Positions 17,703 to 25,194 of a stretch of DNA of 46,799 nucleotides are shown one piece after another. The translations under genes and the position numbers were made by a program. Numbering within the stretch: the first letter of the stretch is position 1; every line of letters begins with the position of its first letter. The stretch comes from Verrucomicrobiia bacterium (GTDB lineage: Bacteria; Verrucomicrobiota; Verrucomicrobiia; Limisphaerales; CAIMTB01): the NCBI GenBank assembly GCA_019634625.1, contig JAHCBA010000048.1:1-46799 (forward strand), written 5' to 3'. The notes beneath the pieces were generated by a model that saw only the letters and a program-made list of their open reading frames with translations, was not told the origin of the DNA and did not search any database.

Positions 17703-20702
17703 ATGAGGAGTAAAAAACCATGGGCAGCTTCCCGCCTGATCGCGGCGGGAGCGGCCTTATTCGTAGCCGGATCGGCATTCGCCGGTTCGGTCACCTACAA
17801 CTTCACCACGGATCCGCAGGCCGATCCGAATCTCGAGTTCGGCGGGAACTTTGTGAACACCATGCCCTGGGTGGATTCGGGCGGGAATCCCGGTGGATTC
17901 CTCGCACTGACCTGGCCCATCGGCAGTCTGTACCAAGGGGTGATCTTCCCGGACATCGATCCGGGCAAGATCGTCACCGGATTCAATTTCAAGTGCGACA
18001 TCCGGACCGGCAACAGCACGGGCGACCGTGTGGCCGACGGCTTCAGCGTCAGCTTCGCGCGCGATGGGGATCCGGTTTTGGGTGACATCAACAACATGGG
18101 GAACTTCGCCGGTGGCATTGCCGAGGGCGGCACGACCACGGGTATCGCGGTGCTGTTCGACACCTGGTCGGGCAACACGCTCCCCGACGGAGCCGACATC
18201 GAAGGCATCATTGTCCGCGTGGACAACCGGACGGTCCTGCGTCAGGCGCTGCCGACGCGGCATGGCGCCTGCACGGACATCACCAGCCTCCAGACGGGGC
18301 CTTGGGATTCGGAGTACTGGGCACAAGGCGGCGATCCGATGGATCCGGCCTCGTGGGCGGGCCTCTGCTGGCAGCCGTTCGAGATCGATCTGACCCAGGA
18401 CGGCAAGCTGACGGTGGCCTGGAAGGGCAACAAGGTGCTGGACGCGTTCCAGACCGACTACTTCCCGAGCGCGGGTCGGATCGTGTTTGCGGGCCGGACC
18501 GGTGGCGCCAACGGGCACACGCACATCGATAATCTTCAACTGACCACGGTGGCTGTGGAAAGCGGCGGACCGCCTACCGCTCCGGGTGCGCTCACTGTGG
18601 CGCAGGCTGGCGCGCGTCGCGTTGCGTTGAGCTGGGGCCCGGCCACCACGCCGGATGGGACCCGCGTGGCCTACCGCCTGAGCCGCAATGGCAACCAGTT
18701 GGGGGGACTCCTTACCGAAACAACCTACGAAGATCGCGGGCTAAGCCCCGGAACGACTTACAACTACTCCGTGGTGGCGGTTAATTTGGCGGGCCAGGAC
18801 GGACCGGCGGCGACCGTATCCGCGACGACGGTGGCAGAGGTGGCTGGAATCGGCTTCCCGCTGGTGCGCATCTATGACGGATTTGGCGGCGCCGGCCAGT
18901 TCGACATCGACACCGTACTCGCCGATCCCAAGTGGCCCAACAGCCCGGACCGGACCTTCTACGCCAATGGGCTGAACTTCGCCGACTTTGGCGACAACTA
19001 CATGGCGGCGATCTCGACGACGATCACCGTTCCCGAGACCGGCCAGTACCGGTTCTTCGTTCGGAGCGACGACGCCTCGCGCTTCTACATCAACCCGACC
19101 GGCACGGCGATCCCGAACCCGCTGGTGGACCTCCCGGTGGCCCAGGAAAACGGCTGCTGCGGTCCCTTTGAAGAACCCGGGGCCGGTGAGAATGTCGATG
19201 ATGGCACGTTCCCGACCAGCGAGCCGATTCAGCTCACGGCGGGGAGCCGCTACGGTGTGCTATTCCTGGTGAAGGAAGCGGGCGGCGGCGACTTCGGCCA
19301 GGTCGCGATGCGTCGCGAGGGGAGCACCACTCCGGCGAACCAGTTGACCCCGATTGGAGGAGCCCTGATCGAGGCTCCCGCCGATGCGGTGGGCGCTTCG
19401 GCGACCATTGTGACCCAACCGGCCGATGCCACCACGGTTGCCTACCAGCCGGTGACGTTCTCGGTCACGGCGGAAACGGTTTCTGCCTATGGCGCGGGAA
19501 CCTTCTACCAGTGGTACAAGAACGACGCGCTGATTCCGAATGCCACGGCGGCGACCTACACGATTCCGGTGGCCATGCCGGCCGACAACGGGGCGAAGTT
19601 CAAGGTGCTCGTCGGAACGCTGGGTGCGAACGTGACCAGCGCCGAGGCGACTCTCACGGTGAACGCCGGGCAGGCGCCGCTGGTGGCCAACGTCGAGGGC
19701 AGCGAAAGCTTCACCGCCGCCACCGTCCGGTTCAACCAGCCGGTTTCAGCTCCTTCGTCCACGACAGTCGCCAACTACACCTTCAGCGGTGGCTTGACCG
19801 TGTCCGCAGCCACGGTGGTCGATCAGTACACGGTGCGGCTGACCACCTCGACCCAGGCGGAAGGCACCACCTACAACCTGACGGTGAACGGCGTCCAGAA
19901 TCTTGGCGGCACACCCGCTGCCGCGGCCTCGGGCGTCCTCAATTCCTGGCTGCTGGTGCCGAATCGCGCCCGGGCCGACCAGTACACGGGCTTCACGGGA
20001 GCTTCCCAAGCCGACATGGACACGGTGCTGGCAGATGCCAAGTGGCCCAACAGCCCGGACGTGGTGCGTTACACCCCTGGCATGACCTTCGGGGAAACCA
20101 CCAACTTCGGCGACACCTGGGGTGACAACCACATGGTGGCCATGCGGGCGATCCTGCGTCCGACCGAATCCGGTCAGTACCGGTTCTTTGTCCGCAGCGA
20201 CGATGCGTCCCGGCTGTATATCAACACCAGCGGTGCCGCCATTCCCGATCCCCTGGTGGCCCTTCCGATCGCCCAGGAGAACGGTTGCTGCGGGCCGTTC
20301 GAGAATCCGGGAGCGGCCCAGAATGCCGACGATGGGACCTTCCCCACCAGCGAGCCCATCAACCTCACGGCGGGACAGAGCTACGGTCTTCTCTTCCTCG
20401 TGAAGGAAGGGGGCGGCGGCGACTGGGGCCAGGTGGCCTGGCGCCGGGAAGGCGACACCACTCCCGCCGCCTCCCTGACCGCGCTGAGTGCCCATGTGTA
20501 TTGGTACGGTCCGCCGGTCGTGCAGGAGATCGCCATCGACTCCATCGCGTTGCAAGGCGGGAACGTCGTGATCACCTACGCGACGGGAACTCTGCAATCC
20601 GCACCTGCTGTGACCGGTCCTTGGACTGACGTGGCGGGAGCCTCGTCGCCGTACTCCACGGCGCCGACGGGCGACGGCACCTATTTCCGCGTCCGGCAGT
20701 AG
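17703..20702 (+). CDS. Secreted protein with L-type lectin, FN3, Ig and two PA14-like units
   Basis: This 999-residue exported protein has a Sec signal peptide (SRLIAAGAALFVAGSAFAG). Residues about 27-280 form an L-type lectin-like domain (VADGFSVSFARDGDP, GIAVLFDTWSGN). An FN3 domain follows, then a PA14-like unit with GQYRFFVRSDDASRFYIN and QENGCCGPFE, an Ig domain (FYQWYKNDALIPNATAATYT), an SbsA-like Ig domain, and a second PA14-like unit with GQYRFFVRSDDASRLYIN and QENGCCGPFE. The C-terminal module ends ASSPYSTAPTGDGTYFRVRQ. The two PA14-like units are clearly an internal duplication. No PEP-CTERM tail is present although an exosortase gene follows. Surface glycan binding is inferred; the actual ligand is unknown. 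Confidence 0.88.
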   Translation: MRSKKPWAASRLIAAGAALFVAGSAFAGSVTYNFTTDPQADPNLEFGGNFVNTMPWVDSGGNPGGFLALTWPIGSLYQGVIFPDIDPGKIVTGFNFKCDIRTGNSTGDRVADGFSVSFARDGDPVLGDINNMGNFAGGIAEGGTTTGIAVLFDTWSGNTLPDGADIEGIIVRVDNRTVLRQALPTRHGACTDITSLQTGPWDSEYWAQGGDPMDPASWAGLCWQPFEIDLTQDGKLTVAWKGNKVLDAFQTDYFPSAGRIVFAGRTGGANGHTHIDNLQLTTVAVESGGPPTAPGALTVAQAGARRVALSWGPATTPDGTRVAYRLSRNGNQLGGLLTETTYEDRGLSPGTTYNYSVVAVNLAGQDGPAATVSATTVAEVAGIGFPLVRIYDGFGGAGQFDIDTVLADPKWPNSPDRTFYANGLNFADFGDNYMAAISTTITVPETGQYRFFVRSDDASRFYINPTGTAIPNPLVDLPVAQENGCCGPFEEPGAGENVDDGTFPTSEPIQLTAGSRYGVLFLVKEAGGGDFGQVAMRREGSTTPANQLTPIGGALIEAPADAVGASATIVTQPADATTVAYQPVTFSVTAETVSAYGAGTFYQWYKNDALIPNATAATYTIPVAMPADNGAKFKVLVGTLGANVTSAEATLTVNAGQAPLVANVEGSESFTAATVRFNQPVSAPSSTTVANYTFSGGLTVSAATVVDQYTVRLTTSTQAEGTTYNLTVNGVQNLGGTPAAAASGVLNSWLLVPNRARADQYTGFTGASQADMDTVLADAKWPNSPDVVRYTPGMTFGETTNFGDTWGDNHMVAMRAILRPTESGQYRFFVRSDDASRLYINTSGAAIPDPLVALPIAQENGCCGPFENPGAAQNADDGTFPTSEPINLTAGQSYGLLFLVKEGGGGDWGQVAWRREGDTTPAASLTALSAHVYWYGPPVVQEIAIDSIALQGGNVVITYATGTLQSAPAVTGPWTDVAGASSPYSTAPTGDGTYFRVRQ

Positions 20703-20724
20703 CCGGAAGGGCAGGTGGTTTTCG

Positions 20725-20760
20725 AGAGACCGGGCCGCAAGGCCCGGTCTCTTTCTATTT
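20725..20760 (+). terminator. Strong intrinsic terminator
   Basis: A 12-bp perfect stem (AGAGACCGGGCC pairing with GGCCCGGTCTCT) with a GCAA tetraloop is followed by TTCTATTT. It lies 23 bases after the stop codon of the preceding secreted protein. It separates that gene from the exosortase operon. Confidence 0.93.
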
Positions 20761-20840
20761 CTGGAAGCAACGATTCCGCGGCACGCGGCCTTGATTGAAC
20801 GCAGGGGCTGGGGCAAGGCTCTGAGGCACATGGTTTGCGC

Positions 20841-21851
20841 ATGACGTCCGACGTGTCTCCCCCTGACGCCCCCGGTTCCGCGGAAGAGTTGCCTCCAGGT
20901 CTGGCTGAGGAGATGGCGGCATTCTGGAGGGCGTTTCCGGGCAGGACGTTGTTCCTCGGCCTGTTGGGCATCTGGATCGCGCTGTTCCATTTCCTGGGCA
21001 ATTCGACCTTTGGGTATGTCGAGTCCGGATCGCTGTTCGGGTGGCTCAACTATGCGTACAGCCAGTCGCAGGATGACGAGCTGGGGCGGTACGTGCCCTT
21101 GCTGGTGCTCGGGTTGTGCTGGTGGAAGCGGGACGAGTTGATGGCGGTTCCCAAGGGTCCCTGGGCGGGCGGCGTGGTGCTGCTGGGACTGGCGTTGGTG
21201 CTGCATGTGCTCGGGTTCGCCATCCAGCAGACCCGCCTGAGCGTGGCGGCGTTCTACCTCGGGGTGTACGCCCTGCTGGGGGTGGTGTGGGGCTGGACCT
21301 TCCTCAGGGCGGCGTTCTTCCCCTGTTTTCTCTTCGTCTTCTGTGTGCCGCTGGGGACCCTGGCCGAGACCATCACCTTTCCGTTGCGGTTGATCGCCAC
21401 GAACATCACCACCTGGATCTGCCAGGCGGGACTGGGGATCAGCCTGATTCAGAACGGGACCCAGATCTTCGATGCCCAGGGCACGTTTCGATACGAGGTG
21501 GCCCCGGCCTGCGGGGGATTGCGAAGCCTGACGGCCACGCTGGCCCTGGCCTCGATTTATGCCTTCGTCACGCTGCGCCGCCCGTGGCGGATTGCGGTGA
21601 TGATTGCCTCCGCATTCCCGCTGGCCGTGGCGGGCAACGTGCTCCGGCTCACCCTGATCATCCTGGCTGCGGAGGCGTTCGGGCAGGAGGCCGGGAACTG
21701 GGTGCACGACAATGCGGTGATGAGTCTGCTGCCGTACGTGCCGGCTTTTCTCGGGCTCGGCCTGCTGGGTTCGTGGCTCGGAGAGGGCCGGGCGGCGTCC
21801 CAGCCCGCCGATCCTCCGAACCCGGGAACCCTGGCCTCACAAACCCCATGA
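20841..21851 (+). CDS. Exosortase
   Basis: This 336-residue polytopic membrane protein of the exosortase/archaeosortase family is a cysteine transpeptidase that cleaves C-terminal sorting signals at the membrane. The three catalytic positions are visible: Cys in VAPACGGLRSL (C224), Arg in AVAGNVLRLTLI (R269) and His in GNWVHDNA (H289). Eight or so hydrophobic segments are present. The ATG at 20841 is preferred over a TTG six bases upstream. Its stop overlaps the ATG of the EpsI-like gene (ATGA), so the two are translationally coupled, and a sugar transferase follows. This is the standard arrangement of an exopolysaccharide-linked exosortase locus. Confidence 0.95.
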   Translation: MTSDVSPPDAPGSAEELPPGLAEEMAAFWRAFPGRTLFLGLLGIWIALFHFLGNSTFGYVESGSLFGWLNYAYSQSQDDELGRYVPLLVLGLCWWKRDELMAVPKGPWAGGVVLLGLALVLHVLGFAIQQTRLSVAAFYLGVYALLGVVWGWTFLRAAFFPCFLFVFCVPLGTLAETITFPLRLIATNITTWICQAGLGISLIQNGTQIFDAQGTFRYEVAPACGGLRSLTATLALASIYAFVTLRRPWRIAVMIASAFPLAVAGNVLRLTLIILAAEAFGQEAGNWVHDNAVMSLLPYVPAFLGLGLLGSWLGEGRAASQPADPPNPGTLASQTP

Positions 21852-22762
21852 CGCGCACCCGCAGTTGGACCCTGGCCGTCGTTTCGCTCGCACTGATGAC
21901 CGGCGCGGCACTGTTGTTGTTCCGGTTGCAATCGGGACAGCGGTTGGGCGAACCGGGCCTGGTGCTGACCGATGTGGCGCTGCTGGACGACGAGGGGAAG
22001 CTGGCCGCCACCCACAGCATTCACCTGCCGGAGCGCATCCTCGACTACCGGTCCGAGTTGTTGCCGGTGACGCGGGAGGAACTGGACTGGTTGCCGGCCG
22101 ACACCACCTACGGGCGCCGGTTGTACCGGTCCGAGACGGATGGGTTTCCGGTCCAGGTCTCCGGCGTGCTGATGGGAACGGACCGGACGAGCATCCACAA
22201 ACCGGAGTACTGTCTCCCCGGGCAGGGGTTCCAGATCCATACCTGGCGCAAGGAGCGCATTCCCATCGATCGACCGCACCGATACGAGCTGCCGGTGGCG
22301 CGGTTGGATGCGCTGCGGGAGCTTCGGACACCGGGGGGCCAGGTGGAACGAATGGGGGCGGTGTACGTGTACTGGTTCGTGTCCGAAACCCGCCTGTCCA
22401 ACGATCATCTCGAGCGGATGTGGTGGCTGGCAGCGGATCTGGTTCGAACGGGGGAACTCCAGCGTTGGGCCTACATCGGCTGCCTGGCGTATTGTCCGCC
22501 GGGCCGGGAAGACGAAGCCTATGAACGGCTGGTCCGGCTGATTCAGGCGATCGTCCCTGAGTTTCAACGCACCACGGGTCCGGTGATGATGGGCTCGCGG
22601 AGCTCGCCCCTCCGGAAGTTGGAACGGGCGGATGCAATCGGAGGGCCGAGCTCTGCGAGGCCGGCAATGGAATGGAGCGGAGGGACTGAGGGCTCGCGGA
22701 GCTCGCCCCTCCGGATGCGCGTGACCACGCCGGCGTTGTCTTTCGGGGAAGGTCGCGGCTAA
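21848..22762 (+). CDS. EpsI-like exosortase-associated protein
   Basis: This 304-residue protein matches the EpsI/exosortase C-terminal-associated family. It has an N-terminal membrane segment (WTLAVVSLALMTGAALLLF) and a periplasmic domain with TSIHKPEYCLPGQGF, whose HxPExC(L/Y)PG-type motif is typical of this family, then AVYVYWFVSE. It overlaps the exosortase stop by 4 bases. Its expected end is near residue 240 (LIQAIVPEFQRTT). The remaining 60 or so residues (GSRSSPLRKLERADAIGGPS and on) are encoded by three copies of the dispersed 22-bp intergenic repeat. The original stop has apparently been lost and the C-terminus extended by repeat DNA. Confidence 0.9.
   Translation: MTRTRSWTLAVVSLALMTGAALLLFRLQSGQRLGEPGLVLTDVALLDDEGKLAATHSIHLPERILDYRSELLPVTREELDWLPADTTYGRRLYRSETDGFPVQVSGVLMGTDRTSIHKPEYCLPGQGFQIHTWRKERIPIDRPHRYELPVARLDALRELRTPGGQVERMGAVYVYWFVSETRLSNDHLERMWWLAADLVRTGELQRWAYIGCLAYCPPGREDEAYERLVRLIQAIVPEFQRTTGPVMMGSRSSPLRKLERADAIGGPSSARPAMEWSGGTEGSRSSPLRMRVTTPALSFGEGRG
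22594..22714. repeat. Three BIME-like 22-bp repeats inside the 3' end of the EpsI-like gene
   Basis: Copies lie at 22594-22615, 22638-22659 (inverted) and 22693-22714, with the spacer ATGGAATGGAGCGGAGGGAC between the last two. They share the consensus CTCGCGGAGCTCGCCCCTCC. They are in frame with the EpsI-like protein and encode its tail. Confidence 0.85.
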
Positions 22763-22795
22763 CCTCGCGCACCGCCTGGTTCGGGTCAGAGCCGT

Positions 22796-24214
22796 ATGTT
22801 ACGCCGTCAGCGCATTGTTCGGGACCGCATCCAAAAAGTTGCGGATGCGGCGCTGTTTGCGTGCGGGTTTTACCTGGCGTTTCTGTTGCGGTCGAACGCG
22901 GACGACGTGGGCAACTGGCTGGTGGTGTTTTTCGGCTGGTTCGGCGGCACCCCGGAGATCCAGCCGTTCGGGCAGTATGCGTGGTACATGCTGCTGACGG
23001 TTCCGGCGGCGATGCTGCTGCTGAATCAATACGGGTTCTATGGGCGTCCGCTGGTGGCCTCGCGGCGCCAGACGTTGCTGATCCTCTTCAAGGTTTGCAC
23101 CGTCCTGACCATCGGGGTGGTGCTGCTGATGTTCCTGACCCGCGAGCAACTGGCGCGGGCGGTCATCATTCTCTTCGGCGTCTTCAGCTTCGTCCTGGTC
23201 CTGGTGAAGGAGGAAATCGTCCGCTGGTGGATCCGGTCGGGGCTTGAGAAGGGCCAGTTCGAGCGGCGGTTGGTGCTCATCGGGACGGCGGAGGACACGG
23301 AGGGATTGAAGCGCGATCTGTCGGACCGGGAGCGGCACGGGATCCGGATCCTGGCGGAGATCGACGTGAACGAGGTGCCATTGGACCAATTGACGGCGAT
23401 TCTGCACGAGCAGTCCGCGAACGGCGTGGTGCTGGCGGCGCGCCACACGTATTTCGGTCAGCTCGAGAAGGTGATCCATGCATGTGAGCTGGAGGGCATC
23501 GAGGTGTGGCTGCTGGCGGATTTCTTCAAGACCCAGATTTCGCGGACGACGGTGGACGACTTCTACGGGCGGCCGATGATGGTGTTCCGTTCGACGCCTG
23601 AAATGTCGTGGCAGGCGGCGGGGAAGCAGATGCTGGATGTGGCGGGGGCCTTCTGCCTGCTGGTGTTGTTCTCCCCGGTCATGCTGCTGGCGGCGCTGGC
23701 GGTGCGGCTGAGTTCGCCGGGGCCGGTGATCTTCCGGCAGCTCCGGAGCGGGCTCAACGGGAGGCCGTTCACGATGTACAAGTTTCGAACCATGGTCACC
23801 GACGCCGAACAGCGGAAGCAGGAGCTTGCCGCATTCAACGAGATGAGCGGCCCGGTGTTCAAGGTCTCCCAGGATCCGCGTGTGACTCCGGTGGGACGCT
23901 GGTTGCGGAAGTTCTCGATCGACGAGTTTCCCCAGCTCTTCAACGTGCTGCGCGGGGACATGAGCCTGGTCGGGCCGCGGCCACTGCCGGTGGACGAGAC
24001 GCGGCGATTCGATGATTTCGCACATCGCCGCCGGCTCAGCGTGAAGCCCGGCCTGACCTGCCTGTGGCAGATCAGCGGGCGCAGCGAGGTTCGCGATTTC
24101 CGGGAATGGGTCCGGCTCGATCTCGAGTACATCGACAACTGGTCGCTGTGGCTTGATCTCAAGATCCTCCTGCGGACGATCCCCATCGTCCTCACCGGGA
24201 GTGGCGCCAAGTAG
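22796..24214 (+). CDS. Polyprenyl-phosphate sugar transferase (WcaJ/EpsE-like)
   Basis: This 472-residue membrane enzyme starts exopolysaccharide repeat-unit synthesis by moving a sugar phosphate from a nucleotide sugar onto undecaprenyl phosphate. The N-terminal half has about four membrane helices and a CoA-binding-like domain (FERRLVLIGTAEDTEGL). A further helix (about 275-300) precedes the bacterial sugar transferase domain. That domain has RLSSPGPVIFRQLRSGLNGR, FTMYKFRTMV, KFSIDEFPQLFNVLRGDMSL, VGPRPLP and KPGLTCLWQISGRSE. Length fits the family. It begins 33 bases after the EpsI-like gene and is probably the third gene of the exosortase operon. Confidence 0.95.
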   Translation: MLRRQRIVRDRIQKVADAALFACGFYLAFLLRSNADDVGNWLVVFFGWFGGTPEIQPFGQYAWYMLLTVPAAMLLLNQYGFYGRPLVASRRQTLLILFKVCTVLTIGVVLLMFLTREQLARAVIILFGVFSFVLVLVKEEIVRWWIRSGLEKGQFERRLVLIGTAEDTEGLKRDLSDRERHGIRILAEIDVNEVPLDQLTAILHEQSANGVVLAARHTYFGQLEKVIHACELEGIEVWLLADFFKTQISRTTVDDFYGRPMMVFRSTPEMSWQAAGKQMLDVAGAFCLLVLFSPVMLLAALAVRLSSPGPVIFRQLRSGLNGRPFTMYKFRTMVTDAEQRKQELAAFNEMSGPVFKVSQDPRVTPVGRWLRKFSIDEFPQLFNVLRGDMSLVGPRPLPVDETRRFDDFAHRRRLSVKPGLTCLWQISGRSEVRDFREWVRLDLEYIDNWSLWLDLKILLRTIPIVLTGSGAK

Positions 24215-24228
24215 TTGCGGGCAAGTCT

Positions 24229-24570
24229 GCGACCGGCTGAAGCCGGGACACCGAACGGGAGGACGGGCCGCGGTGGTTGGGTGTGCACGCTTCAGCGTGT
24301 TGGGGGCCGTGGAGTGGAGCAGGGGAAGGGAGCAGGGGAAGGGAGCAGGGCTGTGACCGGCTGAAGCCGGGACACCAAACGGGAGGACGGGCCGCGGTGG
24401 TTGGGTGTCCACGCTTCAGCGTGTTGGGGACCGTGGAGTGGAGCAGGGGATGGGAGCAGAGCTGTGACCGGCTGAAGCCGGGACACCAAACGGGAGGGCG
24501 GGCCGCGGTGGTTGGGTGTGCACGCTTCAGCGTGTAGGGGGCCGTGGAATGGAGCAGGGGCTGGGAGCAA
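24229..24570. repeat. Three tandem copies of a 110-bp intergenic unit
   Basis: Copies begin at about 24229, 24351 and 24461. Each unit contains GACCGGCTGAAGCCGGGACA, then GGGCCGCGGTGGTTGGGTGT, the palindromic CACGCTTCAGCGTG and GTGGAGTGGAGCAGGGG. The first copy carries an extra GGAAGGGAGCAG stutter. Two short hairpins per unit (GGCTGAAGCC, CACGCTTCAGCGTG) could fold in RNA. Single copies of the CACGCTGAAGCGTG part occur elsewhere in the window. Confidence 0.9.
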
Positions 24571-24581
24571 GACTTTGCAGC

Positions 24582-24770
24582 AGGCCTCGTACTCGTACTC
24601 GTAATCGTACTCGTACTCGTAATCGTACTCGTACTCGTACTCGTAATCGTAATCGTAATCGTAATCGTAATCGTAATCGTAATCGCCCTCCCCAGTCCCG
24701 AGGCGGATCGAACCCATCGGGCCAGCCCTCAGGCGACGCTCCAAGGGGTGTGCCTCCCGTTTCGGGGGCT
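24582..24770. repeat. Composite intergenic element with TCGTAN hexanucleotide array, copy 2
   Basis: This starts TGCAGCAGGCCTCGTACTCG, runs as a TCGTAC/TCGTAA array (about 24590-24690) and ends with a block containing GATCGAACCCATCGGGCCAG and CAGGCGACGCTCC. It has the same order of parts as the element at 15619-15775, with an array about twice as long. Confidence 0.85.
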
Positions 24771-25194
24771 GAGCACGAGGACCAAGGAGGGATGGCTTGG
24801 GCCAGTTTCGAGAAACGGAGATGCGCCCGTGGTGCCCCCCGCTCCGGGGCCGGCAACGCAACGCATCCGATGGGGTCGATTTTAACAAATCTCTCGACAG
24901 AACGGCCATAGGTGGGGAGAGGCTTCGGGCGGAAGGCGGCGGCATGGGGGGGGGCAAGTGAGTTGTGACACCTGGCGGGAGCCGAGCGGGCCGAGGTGTC
25001 GGGATCCCGTAGGGTCAGGCTACGATCCTGGTGGCGCCGTGGCGTACGGGCATGGAATGGGGAGAGGGTCCATCGACGGCAACAAGACGTAAGGAACGGG
25101 GCAGGGGCTGGTGCATCGTGCGATCCGGGCGTCGCACGGGTCCATGGCAGGGTCCGAGCCGTGGTGGGTTTCAGTCCGTTGGCCGAGTCCGAAC
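24771..25194. other. Spacer upstream of the histidine kinase
   Basis: About 420 bases without a supported gene. An open frame runs from 25111 into the histidine kinase, but the segment before 25195 reads as unstructured and Arg/Trp-rich. No clear promoter or hairpin was identified. Confidence 0.4.

Noticed and set aside
24229..24570. Possible CRISPR array
   Set aside because: There are only three units, each about 110 bp and similar over their whole length, with no unique spacers and no cas genes.
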